Positions 33,862 to 46,134 of a DNA stretch of 64,000 bases are shown one piece after another. The translations under genes were made by a program, and so were the position numbers. Every line of letters begins with the position of its first letter. Position 1 is the first letter of the stretch. The stretch is taken from assembly GCA_963573305.1 (NCBI GenBank), contig OY754332.1, positions 55,155,559-55,219,558 on the forward strand, written 5' to 3'. Under the pieces are notes generated by a model. The model saw nothing but the letters and a program-made list of their open reading frames with translations, searched no databases and had not been told where the DNA came from. This DNA is from Pyrrhosoma nymphula. Taxonomy: Eukaryota > Arthropoda > Insecta > Odonata > Coenagrionidae.

Positions 33862-35293
33862 ATTCATTCATTACAGTAATCTACCGGTTAAAGGTAGGTT
33901 GTGATGAAAGTCAGAGAATATCCAACGAACTCTTACACGTGCCGTGCCCTTTCTACCTCTAGTATTTCTTTCTTCATCTCAGCATAAGTCCTACCTTTCT
34001 TCATCCCGTTCATTAAACCGATTCTCTTCCTTCCCCTACCCCGCTTACTCAACATCCTACCCTCTGTCACGGCCTTCAGAAAACCATCGCCCCTCATTAC
34101 CCCTTCCAGCCACTTACCCTGTCTTCTCCTAATCTCATCTATAAGTTTCCTCTCCTCGTCCACCATGTCAAGCACTTCCTCATTTGTCTTTCTTTCCATC
34201 CAACGCACCTTCTCCATCCTCCTCCACACCCACATCTCGAAAGCCTCAAGCCTATTTTCGTCTTCCTTTCTCAAGGTCCAGGTTTCTGCCCCATATAACA
34301 CCACACTCCATATCCCCGTCATCAGCTACCTTCTATTATTGAACGCTTCCTTCGCTAGCGCTATTCTCTTCCTAATGTTTTTGCTACTATGTCCTGTTTC
34401 TTCTAGCGTTCTACCCAAGTAATTAAATTGTTCTACTTGCACCAGTTCGTGACTTCCTACTCTTATCACCAGCTTCGCTTTCTTTATCCTAGAGAATCTC
34501 ATTACTTTTGTTTTCTTATTATTTATCTTCAATCCGTATTTCTCACACTGCTTTTCCAGTGCATCTACTAAAGTTTGCAATACTTTCAATGACCGACTGA
34601 CCAACGCCTGGTCGTCGAAGAATCAAACCGACTTTATCCACTGGCCTCCTACTTTCATTCCCACATCTAGCTCATCCTATGCCTCTTTTACCATTTCCTC
34701 AGCATTGATGTTAAAGAGTAAAGGCGACAACGGGCACCCTTTCCGCACCCCGCGACCTATAACTGCCCAACCTTGATTCACCCTCAGCTACCCTTACCTG
34801 ACCCCTCTGCCCCATGTTTAAGTTTCGGATGAGTCTCCTATCACGCCAATCTATTCCTATATTCCCCAGTATCTGCATTAGTTTCTCCCAGTTTACTCTG
34901 TCAAACGCCTTTTCGAAATCAACAAAGCAAGCGAAAACATCTGATTATGCTCTATGTTTCTATCTCTAAGTGTCCTCATTACCGCAATCGCGTCTCTGGT
35001 TTCCCTCCCATTCCTGAACCCAATTTGGTCATCGCCTAAATAGCAGTTTGCTCTGCTCTCTAACCTTCTACTTAATATTCTAAGCAGGACTTTTGCTGAG
35101 TGCGATAATAAACTGATTGTTGTATATTCCTCGAATTCTGACGCTTTCTTCTTCTTCGGAATAGGTATTAATACTGTTTTCACAAAACCCTCCATACACC
35201 TTGCTCGTAGATCCTGCGAATAAGTTCGGAAAACGATTTTCTCCCCTTACTACCTAGATTATTCAGTAGCTCCGAAGGTAGGTTATCGGTTCC
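33862..35293 (-). mobile_element. 5'-truncated RTE retrotransposon (inverted segment)
   Basis: The minus strand matches the 3' half of the element at 57,990-61,295, from the RT fingers (NLPSELLNNLGSKGRKSF near 35,270) to the 3' UTR ending ACCGGTAGATTACTG then TGAATGAATG. The TGAA-type tail and 5' truncation are typical of RTE insertions by target-primed reverse transcription. No clear target-site duplication was found. Confidence 0.85.
33933..35290 (-). pseudogene. RTE reverse transcriptase, truncated and frameshifted
   Basis: Reading from 35,290 downwards: the fingers block, VLIPIPKKKKASEFEEY, QIGFRNGRETRDAI (about 35,010), then a damaged palm. Motif A is disturbed around 34,900, motif B is split near 34,730-34,780, and the FADD site near 34,615 is garbled (DDQALVSRSL follows). 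The thumb and tail read well: KYGLKINNKKTKVMRFSR, YLGRTLEETG, and from 34,322 an open stretch with YGAETWTLRKEDENRLEAF to 33,933. It lacks EN and cannot be active. Confidence 0.8.
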
Positions 35294-38200
35294 CAGTCTA
35301 AGAGTAAAAAAAATCATTTCACTTCCATAAGGCCTTAGGGAAAGTCCTGATTTCTCCTTATTTCTGATTGCCATTCATCTCCGAATCCAAACATGAGCGA
35401 TGTCAAAATCTCCCGGATGTGCCAAAAGAGCGCGAATTTCAAATCCTTAGGGACCCAGTTTCTATTTCCGAATAGAGACAAACGTTTCTCTGAAAATTGC
35501 CAAAATGATTCATATTATACTCAGATTGCGGTAGTTAAAGAACATTTACAAGTTTTTAAGTAATAAAAAATACTTATGAATAAATCTTTGTCAAAATATT
35601 GTACTGAACCACTGATCATGTGGAACAAACGCATAACTGATACTTGCAATTTTGAGGAATTTCACAGATACAGATATATACTTTTAAATAAGGAGCCAGT
35701 TCCATAGATTCGTACAATTCCGTAGATTTGACTAAGGAGCTTTTAAAGGGTCCTTACCCTTGAAACTCACTTTCAGCTTCGTTTACAATTGTAGTGTAGC
35801 CAGTGGTAGTGAGGATAGGAAGACATTCTCAATTATCACTCATTAGTCCTTTCAAGCTCATGATAGTGTATTCTGTATTATCTCGATGATGCCAAACAAA
35901 ATACGAAACTCTGTGCAGAGGATAAGAGTTACGTGTTTTTCAAGGTGAAAGACGATAATATGGACAGAAAATGCTATCCAATAAATAAAAATGTGTCCGA
36001 TTGTTTTGTCATATCATAGTAAACGCTCTGAAGGAAGTCGCTGCTCTTGATGCAATGTCGTTCACTTCCACGTTGGATATTGTTACAATTTAAGGAGTAT
36101 GGGTTGAATCCAAATTACGTTCAGGGGATCCATTCCATTTTTCGTACTATCGATTTTACACATTAAAATATTCTCTTTGTCTATTACCACTTGATTGCAC
36201 ACCTCATTTACGTAGGTACACTCATAAAGCCCCGTCCTACATTTATTTTTCCAATTTATGGTATCGACATATGTATTATTTTATCAATTAACTGTCTTAC
36301 ATTTCTTCAAAGTTAACATGATAGTGGTTGGTACTGACATTGTTATCTACATGAAATTTCAGTCTTGATTTCATATTAAGAAAATAACTTGAAGCTAAGG
36401 TGGAGTAGTTAGATTAGTTAGAGTAGCTAAGCTCCTAAGGTGGAGTAGTCTATCATGGAACTAATTTCGCCCAAGATGTCAAGGTTTTCCTCTTTCATTT
36501 CCCCATTTAGTTTGATATAATTACGGAATCGAAGTTGGGGTATAAAATGAGAGAGATTGATACTTAAACAGATTAAATATATCATGCAAAAAATGGAGCG
36601 AAATGGTGACTGATAAAAATTTTTTCCTGTAAAATTCCTTTCTTCTTAATTCGTCCTATTCAACTGTATTCTTGGCTGATCTCTCAACATCCTTTTCCAC
36701 TTGTGCCTCTAGTACCAAGGAAGGATGAATGAAAATATTGAATGGAACTTTTACCTGTCAAGCGTATTTGCGCATACGTTGTGCATGTGAAGACTGCGAA
36801 AGAAAATATGAGATATCAGTGAACCTGAAATCACCTACATTGTTTATATATCAGTCAGAATTTCACTACTGTTATTGAATTTATACTAAGTAAATAAATG
36901 ATAGGACTGTAGATTTATTAAAAATTACGCTAAAATTCAGCGGGGTTATTACTACATATTAGTCAAAACAATGGTCATTTAAAGGGGATTTTAATGCGGC
37001 TTTGCGGTTCAAGGCCACCGCATGGAGAGTAAGCGCTGCCAATACACCCAAACTGAAATTCCCTGCACGCGAGAATTGACTCCGTCGCTCATACTTGAAA
37101 ATAAATATTATGAAAAAATAACTTTTTTATATGCCTCTTGTAATACGCGATGAACACCACTAGAATCAGTCAGTTGCATTGTCTACACTTCGGTATCACG
37201 ATATAACTGAACTTAAAAATTATGTATGCTATCAGAAATTACAGGTCATTTTGTCACTCCATGTCTCATCATTATAACCTTCTTTCATTAGTATATTTTT
37301 ATCCGAGGCCTTAGCAAAAAACTGGATTAACCTTCATTCGAATTATCCAGTTTCAGAAAATAGTCATATTATTTAAAAAAGGGAGCCTCTAATATCACGT
37401 GTACCTTTGTAATTGTTGTCTGATAATCTTTTACCAGCCCGTTCTATTTCTGAATATTCTGCGTCAACATTTTATCAGCACTTAATGACTGTACAATATC
37501 AGACAGGCATAAGATACTTCATCCATGTGGGTCCATTGTATGAATATCCAACCATTTAAATTTATATGGAAAGATATAGAAAAATTCAAGATTTAAGAAA
37601 ATAGATATGATTCAAATTAGTAATCACTTTCAAAAGAGTCAATATTATGCGTTTACTGGTATTTGCATATAAATAGTTTGCGAAATGCTCCATTTATATT
37701 TACAACGTAAGCCTATTTTAATGAGGTATTACATTTGTTAAAATCTAAGTCGAGCTTTATATATTTTCTGATCAAATTTTTGTGGGAGGATAAGATGATA
37801 AATGCTAGAAAGCGTTTTCTTTTTGTCAAGGAATACACGCCAGTATTTTGACTAGTTTGGACATGGATCAACTCCTGAGGTGAACGCAATCATAAAAATA
37901 GGTGACGCCATCTGTTGAGGCATTTAATATTTGAAGGCTAAAAGAAGGGAAATATGTGTATTATCCTAAATAGAGTGAGACGTGTTTATAACCACGTGGT
38001 GAATACATTATTTCCTTAGTTTAAGCAAATAATAGTTTAACGTTTTGCCCATCCATGTATGAACATGATTTTAATGCCGAAAAGGTCAAATGTACGTATC
38101 AATTGTATTTGCTCCTTTTCCTCTATTGCTGATGATGGCATGTTAATCTTTCTCTTAAAAATTTTTGTTCTTCACTAGTCTAGTGGACATATTGGAATAT

Positions 38201-38599
38201 GAGTGACAGCATTGTATTATGCTTGAGTATATGAGAGGCTTGCGTATCCTTCAATGTTTGATTCCTGCAATGCTGAGGGGAAAAAGAATTTTTAAAAATA
38301 AAAAATGCATTTCCGATTAAAAGGTTTGCGGAGTAAACACTCTAAAAAGCTCGTAATCTGACCACAATAATTTCTGTTACCAATATTTTCTTCATGAGTA
38401 CTGTTTTTTGCCTTCCAGAGACACATTTGTCCACACAATTATTCCGTCCCATCATAATTAAACCAGAAAAAAGTCGAATCACGTATAAAGATTGAGTGAT
38501 GTAAAACAATGATATTCTATACTATGGAGACAAAGGGATTTTACGCTGGAGCTTATATCCAATTTTAGCGGCCTATTCATTCTCATTTTAATCCGTGTT
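35294..38599. other. AT-rich, no gene; weakly collinear with 8-10 kb (inverted)
   Basis: No coding motif or element terminus recognised. A few blocks match the left part of the window in inverse orientation (about 35,315-35,335 and 36,390-36,420), suggesting it is the counterpart of that region after inversion. The CTAAGGTGGAGTAG motif occurs twice here (about 36,397 and 36,437). Confidence 0.5.
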
Positions 38600-38787
38600 A
38601 TAAGATTTGACCACCAATTGTTCGACGGTCGATTACTCAATCTTAAGATCATCCGAGGGAGCCTCAGTAAAAAATGAGTATCCCGTCCCCTTCACCGCCA
38701 CTCGCTTCCATCCCTCCTCTTGCTTTCTACGAGCGATGATCATAGGGGGATTGAAGAAAACTGCGTTTTTGCATATTTCCCCGGAAT
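38600..38787 (-). repeat. Old interspersed repeat R, partial copy
   Basis: Reverse complement aligns to 6,975-7,160: GCCTCGGATAATCT corresponds to CCCTCGGATGATCT, and a GGCCAAATCT-like block and AAAATGAGAATGA follow. It ends exactly where the right piggyBac arm begins. Confidence 0.55.
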
Positions 38788-39031
38788 CTTTTTCATTCGG
38801 TTTTCTTCAAAGTTCATGCCACATTTCTAAACAGTTTTGTTTTCTCTCCCCTTTAAATCCTCGTACTCTCACTTATCGTCTTGCTTACGTGTGGAATATT
38901 TAGTAATCACTTTGTTGATATCATCGTACATTGTCACTTTTACGGTTTGAGGAGAATGCAATACTCTTCCCCGCTTTCGCATAGACTTTGTTGACTTCAA
39001 CTCTGATTATCCTTTTTCGGATGACGCAATC

Positions 39032-40945
39032 TTTCTCTCAGTTCCTGAAAAGGAAGTTCGTGGCTTCGTTGTTCATCGTGGGTGGCTTCACGGTTCGTGG
39101 TTTTTGAATTTGCGATGTGATCATTATTTTGAGGTGGTCAAACTGTCTAAAAGACAAATATTACATTCTGGTAACATTCTTGCGGAGCTGAATAAGATTC
39201 AAGAGGATTAGTCAGATGGTGGAGCGTGTTTATTTCACAATTTTGACGACGAGCTGATTCTTGAAACTTATGAAGAATCTACAGAATCCTCAGAATGTGA
39301 CCATGAAATTTATAATTTTGGTAGGAAAAATCATTCATCAGTAAACAGGCCCACATAGCGTATGGAGGGGAAGTGGACGACGCGGCCACTGACCCCGTCG
39401 TGGATTTGCATGTACTTCCCCTGTAGGTCACCACGCTGTCGATCGTAATTCAATAGCAGAGGACGAATCATCTGCTGATGATGCCTACGTACACTCAAGT
39501 TAGAACCACACTTCGCCAGATGGGAGCACATGGAAGGAAGTGGCTTTGGATTCTATGCCTCGAGGACGACTTTCCTCGCAGAATATTCTGAGGGAAGAGC
39601 CAGGTCCCACAGCCCATGCTAAACGATATATGAGAACAGCGTGGCAAGTTCCTGGCGTTTGTTCATAAATAAATCCATAGTGAATAATGTAAAAAAGTGT
39701 ACTGTGAAAGAAGCCCACTGAGTCCTTGAAAACAATGAGTGGTCCGTCAGCATTGACGAATTAGAAGCATTCATTGCAATGTAAAAACAAGGAGCTTCAC
39801 TCTATATGTTCACATTCTTGGGGATTGTCTTTCTGTAAGGACAAGATGCCTAGGAACCACTTCTGTGAAATCATGAATTTTTTTTAAGTTTCATGAAAAA
39901 TCAAGTATATCTATTCGCTTGCATACTGATAAATTTGCATTGATTTCCTCCGACTGAAATCATTATATGGAAAATTGCAAACTTTATTATAAAACGGGGG
40001 CGAATATATCAATTGACGAATAACTTTTCCCTACCAAAGCTAGGTGCCAATTCTCGCAGTTTATGCCTTCGAAGCCATACGGTGATAAATACGGTCATAA
40101 ATACTGGATCGTTGTAAATGTTGATTTGAAGAATGTGCTCACTGGGTTCCCTTACTTAGAAAAAGTTGATAACCGTCCCAATAATCAACAAATTTCGGAT
40201 TATGTAGTGATGTGTCTTACGCTGCCTTTTCTGTACAAAGGCAGAAATGTAACTACGGATAACTTCTTTATATCCCTGAATTTGGCTAATATGCTGAAGG
40301 AAAAATCCACCAGTTTAGTAGGGACAGTAAATCGCTCCAAACGAGATGTACCGATCTCTCTCAGTAAAAAGCTGTATTCTGTAAGCTGTATTATGGAGAA
40401 GAACTGTATTCCACTAGTGTACTGTAATGTGATGATATTATATTGACGGTGTACCGAGAGAAAATGGGAAAAAATTTCTTACTATTGAGTTCTCTTCACC
40501 CAAGCGTTATTGTAACTAATTCTAAGAAAATAATTCCAGAAACTGTCTCGTATTATAATGCAACGAATTGTAGTGCGGATATTGTTTACAAAATGGCAAG
40601 ACAGTTCTCAGTCTAAGCATCAACAAGGAGGTGGCCTGTTCATTTTTTTATAATTATTTAGTTATTGCAGCAATAAATTCCGTAGTAATGCATAGAGCCG
40701 TAACTGGGAGGAAAATTTCACGAACGAATTTCATCCAACAGCTTGCGGAGGAACTCCGTTCTAATAACGGGAATAGGCGAAGGAGTCAAGCGCCACCTTC
40801 AGAAGTAGATACAGATACAAAAAGAAAGAAGTGTGAAAATAAAGAAAACTGTAAAGTGAATAAAAAAATTTTGAAATGTCAATTCTGCAAGATGGCGACC
40901 TGTGGTGTGCTAGGAGAACTGAATACACGTGTGTCAAGTGTATGA
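39032..40945 (+). pseudogene. piggyBac transposase relic (family 1), right arm
   Basis: Same decayed transposase as 28,876-30,790, now on the plus strand. The block from 40,063 (MPSKPYGDKYGHKYWIVVNVD ... VTTDNFF) holds Asp 1 and Asp 2, and the third position is again Tyr (DIVYKM near 40,577). A 1-bp deletion relative to the left arm near 40,410 changes the end of the open block (CIPLVYC instead of CIPTSVL). The TAA before the RRWP block and the poly-T frameshift are shared, so both arms were dead before they separated. Confidence 0.8.
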
Positions 40946-40954
40946 ACAAAAATC

Positions 40955-42184
40955 TGTTAAAATATATTAATAAATAATTCTCGGGTTTCCAGCCGAGTAA
41001 GGTTTTGGTTTGCTAACGTTTCAATGGAATACTCCTCCATGGTCTTCAGTGCAATAAAGCTTGCAGGGCCTTTCGCGTGCGCTTATATAGCCGTCTCATC
41101 CGGGGGGCATTGTTGTCTCCTGTTTTCCGTTATTTTTTGAATTAACGGTTTCCATTCTCTGCTAAGGATGTACCCAGAGTCTCGATTTAATGTGTTATCT
41201 TCCAGCCTGATTTCAATGGCCTCTTTAAGGAGATGATCCCAATATCCATTAGCTTTGGAGACCAAGCGAGCCTCATCGAAGGAGATGATGTGATCTTCCG
41301 ATAAGCTGTGTTCAGTCAAGGCAGATTTTTCCGGGTGGAACAACCTAATACATCTCCTGTGCTCTTTTATTCGGGTCTCTATCGTGCGCCCTGTCTCTCC
41401 AATGTATATTTTTCCACACTGACATGGGATACTATAAACACCAGGTGTTTTGAGTCATAATTCATCCTTGACTCGCACTAAAACGCCACGTAGTTTTTTC
41501 GGTGGTTTATGAATTGTTTCGATGTTCCATTTCGATAGGATCCTCGAGGTTTTTCCGGCGACGGTTGAAACATACGGCAGACAAGCTCTCACGGTGGGTT
41601 TTTTCTTTTTGGGAGACATTTCAGGACTGAGGAGACTATCAACGCGGATTTTCTTGTGACTTGCTCTTTTCAGGCCCAGCGAAATCTCTCTCTCCGTATA
41701 CCCATTTTGGCGGAAAGTTTCCTGTAGGTGTTTAATTTCCATTGGCAGGCTTTCCTTGTCTGCTACAGTATCTGCACGATGCAGGAGCGTAGAGATAACA
41801 GCTCTTTTTTGGGACGGATGGTGGTGACTTTGGCCATTTAGGTATAAGTCCGTGTGTGTAGGTTTTCGATACACTCTGTGACCCAAAGTACCGTCCTCCC
41901 TTCGTTGGATAAAAATATCGAGAAATGGTAAGCTGTTATCTTTCTCCACTTCCATCGTGAACTGAATACTTGGGTGCTGTTCATTCATGTGTTTAAGGAA
42001 GTTCTCTAGTTCCTTGGGCTATATAAGCGCACGCGAAAGGCCCTGCAAGCTTTATTGCTCTGAAGACGATGGAGGAGTATTCCATTGAAACGTTAGCAAA
42101 CCAAAACCTTACTCGGCTGGAAACCCGAGAATTATTTATTAATATAATTCGCCGAGAAAGAACCAAATCATTTGTTAAAATATA
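40955..42184 (-). mobile_element. Penelope-like element, copy in the right arm
   Basis: Reverse complement of 27,637-28,866, with the same 12-bp flanking repeats (40,955-40,966 and 42,173-42,184), inverted terminal repeats and hammerhead-like cores. A shared nonsense codon and shared boundaries show it was copied with its piggyBac host, not inserted independently. Confidence 0.85.
41083..42018 (-). pseudogene. PLE RT C-terminus plus GIY-YIG endonuclease, right-arm copy
   Basis: Residue-for-residue the same product as at 27,803-28,738: the RT thumb block (LPFLDIF, RKPTHTDLYL), the in-frame TGA at 41,455-41,457, then GVYSIPCQCGKIYIGET and the rest of the nuclease to 41,083. No difference in predicted protein from the left-arm copy was noticed. 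Confidence 0.85.
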
Positions 42185-42709
42185 GTTTGAACAATTAAAA
42201 TGTTTGATTACAATTTATGATAATGTACTGAAGTAATATATTTTTATAATTTCTATTACAATAATAAAAAATAATCAACCAATCGCTTTTGATTTTTCGG
42301 AAAATTCCTATTTAGATACAGAAATAAATATTACGAGTATGTTAATTGCAACAAAACTACAACAACGATTAATAAATAATTTCAATAGAGTGGGTGATAT
42401 TTGTTCATAATTATGTGTCACAATTTTAAGCGAGAAAAAAATAAAACTGAAGAAAACAAGAGAATTATACCAAAACTCAAAATAGATATTTCAATAAATA
42501 ATTATAATGAGATAAAAATGAACATAACGAACTGAACAAATCAATGAATGTGAAGAATTAGGGTGCTAGTTAATAAAAAAAATAAAAAAATACAAACATG
42601 TGCATGCCTCGTGAGAAATATATTTATTAAATACCGTGGGTCAAAATGACGTTTGGGCGTTGAATGATGTCGAGAAGTCCGGGCGTCCTAGTGTTAAAAA
42701 ATCACATAG

Positions 42710-45470
42710 GCCCTTCTCGGGGAGCCTGTAACCCTTAGAGAGCGCGTCCCCAGGTGGTGGATAAGGGAAAGCCCTCACCGGTCTGTATCCTGATATACGG
42801 GCGGTTTGGTAGGAAATAAAATACCACCTGTGGACCCGAAAGGCGGGGAAGGCGGAAATTCTTAGCTGAGGTGAATGCGGATATCCTAAGGGAGTAAACT
42901 CAGATGAGGAAATCCCGGTCCTCTTGGAAGGGGATTGAGGCGATGGGCCTGCACCCCATCACTCAGAAAAACTCCAGAAAAGAAGCAACCCTCAATTAAA
43001 GCCTTAGAAAACGGGTAGAAAAAAAAAACAAAAGAAAAAAGCACGGAAAAAGACCCTGAATATTTGAACGTGGAACGTATAAAGTCTGAATGGAAAAAAC
43101 AAGCAAGTATTCGAAAAATTGGAAAACTATGGAATAGATATAGTAGCCCTGGCAGAAACAAAAAAGAAAGGAACTGGAAACTAAATACAAGGAATCTATA
43201 TGCATTTTTAAAGCGGAAGAGAAGAGGCAAAAATATAAAGATCCGGATTACCAATTGCTGAAATGAAAGAACAAAAAATTGAAGAACAAAATAAAAAACT
43301 GGGATGAAATAAGTAAAAAAATAATGAAAATGGAAATAGAAATCTGGTCTTACACATTTGTAGCTGTAGTAGTTTATGCTCCAAATGATAATTCAAACGC
43401 CAAAATAAAGGATGAACTTATGGATGAGCTGACAGAAGTGCTTATGGGAATTCCTAAAAGGAAATAATTAGTTATCCTAGGAGATATGAACGCTAGAATA
43501 GAAAAAAAGGAAAAAAAATCAGGCAATAGGAAGATAGGGAGAGGAAATGATGAATAATAACGCAGAGCATCTGATCGAGTTATTCGAGACAAACTCTCTT
43601 CGTACAATGAGTGGATTCTTCCAACATAGAGACAATCGTGAAATACACTTGGGTACAACCAATCAAAACGTTGAAATCCATTAGAGGTTACGTGATACTT
43701 AGACAAGATACAAACTTAAAAACAGATCATGTTAGAAAGCACAAAGGTGCAGAAATTCGAAGTCTCCATTTCTTACTTATTGTAAGAGCTAAAATGTATG
43801 CCATCATCTGTCGTTCAATCCTAAGATTGGTTGACTGCAGCCCCCCATCCTTCCCTATTTAATTCCAGTTCCCTTACTCTCGGGTAGTTCTTCTTGTGTA
43901 ATTTCCTCTTTACCTGGTCTATGTATTTGTCTCTTGGCCTTCATCTCGGGACCTTTCCCTCTATTTCTCCTTCATTTTTATTCTTCACAAACTCAGAGTG
44001 CCTAAGAGTGTGCCTAATCCATTTGCTTCTTCTTTTCTGTGTAGTGTTCCATACGTTCTGTGAACTTCATTTCTTATTTTACCCGTCCATTTGATCTTCA
44101 GCATCCTTCTATACACCAGGTTTCGAATGCTTCTAATCTTTTCTGATGTGCTTTTCCAATTGTCCATGGTTTCGATTCATAAAGTGCCACGCTCCACCTT
44201 ATGTTTTTTAGTCCTATCGCCACTGAAAACAGTATTTATCTTTTCATCATAAACGCCTTCTTAGCTACGCTTGATATCTCTTCTACTTCTTCCATCCCAA
44301 GTGATGGTACCATCGAGGTAGGTGAAGGAAAATCCACTTACATTAATTCTCTCCTCTAAGCGTGACTTCTGATTTCAGTTTCTTTCTTCCATATACTAGG
44401 ATTTTGGTTTTCTCCTTATTTATTTTCATGCAATATATTCTTGAATAACTTGGTCCTTTGTGTTCAATGATCTATGCAGATCATCACGATTTCCTGTTAT
44501 GGCTGCGATATCGTCTGCGAAGCGGGGCACGTTTATTTATTCTCCGGCAGTCTTCATTCCGTTCAGTCCCATTTCTTCTGACTCTCCATCTCAACCTATC
44601 CCTCAGGTCGTCTCCTGAATATACGACACGATAACTATCGCTCCAGTAGTCATCTGCCCCCGTCCAGTTGATCTCGCTGTTTCTCAGGATGTCTACATCC
44701 AACCTTTCCGACTCCCATCTTCAACTTCTCTAGCTTCTCGCTCACCCCTTAAGGCTTCATGTCTACCTCCGTACATTAGCCGTAGCCCTCACCCGGAGAT
44801 CAAATTGGGGGACTATTTTGACTCCGGAATATTTTACAGAAATACCATCACGTCATATGAATGCAAGGTTGCATCGTTAAGGGTGATTAATGTGGTGGTT
44901 TCTCGTTGCCTTCCAAGTCGAAATACTCGACAGATCATTATCAAAAGCTATATATGAAGCAGCGCTTGGTGAGAAAGAATCTAGAACTATGGAAACCCTG
45001 CATTACTGGTGTAGGGAAGATCTAAAAAAATCTTGGTGGAGTTAAAAAGGAATATGCACAACAAATGGCTACCTACTAATGATCCTGAAGACCGTAAAAA
45101 ATATACAAGAATAAGATACGAGTTAATAAAGGAAATAAACGCAGCAAGAAATGAAGCATGGGAGAATAAATGCCAGGTGGGACAAAAATGATGGCGGGAA
45201 AAAAAATAAGGGAATAAACAAAGAAAAACATAAAAAATGTTCAGAAAGAAATAATAAAAATGAATGACTGGTTAAATTTTTACAAATAAATGTTCTCCAA
45301 TGACAGAATAATTTAACATAATACAAACAGAAACAAAAATGGAGAAAGAAATACCGTTTATAAGAGTTGGAGAAGTCAAAGAAGCACTTAAAAACATGAA
45401 AAATTGCAAATGTCCAGGTCCTGGAGGTGTTTCAGTAGAGCTCTAAACCCTTAAGTAGATTCAAGGGGAC
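42710..45470 (+). mobile_element. RTE-like relic family X with nested antisense element, copy B
   Basis: Counterpart of 13,481-16,245. The EN fragment spans about 43,055-43,790 (GDMNARIE near 43,470), the antisense internally deleted element about 43,790-44,795, and the RT fingers about 44,810-45,445 (EVKEALKNMKNCKCPGPGG). The antisense element is better readable here in the EN part (DDYWSDSYRVVYSGDD, about 44,660-44,610). Stops and frameshifts are largely shared with copy A. Confidence 0.7.
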
Positions 45471-46134
45471 TGTTTGACCACCCACGCATTTATCATTACA
45501 TCTAACTTTTTAACTGTAAAAAAAATTGTTGACACCTTCAGTGCCTTCATAAACTTGGAATTTACCCATAACAAATAAAAAAGTTTTTAATCTAATATAA
45601 TTTGAATTTCACTTACTAGTTTTGGGTCCTAGGGATCAAAGTGACATTGCGCGCCTCCTAACGTTGCACTTTCTGTCCATGGTGTCCATATGCTATAATT
45701 TCCTAGTTGTGATTAACGTGAGCAGAATTCAAAAATGTTTACAATCAATATATCTGTAAGCCATTTATTGCGATAAAAGAAAAAAAATTGTTTTCATATG
45801 TCATTGCAGGCAAGTTATTGGAACTCCAAGAAAATTATACGCAAAAATTTGGTGAAAAAACTTTACGATAATGACATATTCATATGTATTTGGGAAAAAT
45901 TACTCGATAAGCAGAAATCAAGCTAGGGTTCATCTTGAGTTCACCGTAGGCATTTGATAGCGAGTATTGAAAGATTGATTTCATAAACTGAAAAAATGGC
46001 CAATCAAATAGCATTAGGTGAGAAGAAGGAGAGAAGTAATTGGTACTGGAAATTTTGTTGTTATCGTAATGATAGTTTTTTAATAAAAATCTAGATCGCA
46101 TTAGTTTCAGCTTTTCACGGGGGATATCATTATA

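Larger units (their letters stand above)
38788..42697 (+). mobile_element. piggyBac-like transposon (family 1), right inverted arm, one end missing
   Basis: Reverse complement of 27,124-31,033 with a nearly constant coordinate sum (69,821-69,822). It keeps the TTAACACTAGGACGCCC end at 42,681-42,697 but lacks the last 326 bp with the other end. It carries the same nested PLE. Beyond 42,697 the sequence is copy-B DNA that belongs immediately right of the target TTAA in copy A. Confidence 0.9.

Noticed and set aside
27124..42697. Assembly artefact as the sole explanation for the inverted arms
   Set aside because: The arms differ by an indel and a cluster of substitutions, one arm lacks 326 bp, and the flank exchange makes biological sense; still, read support should be examined.
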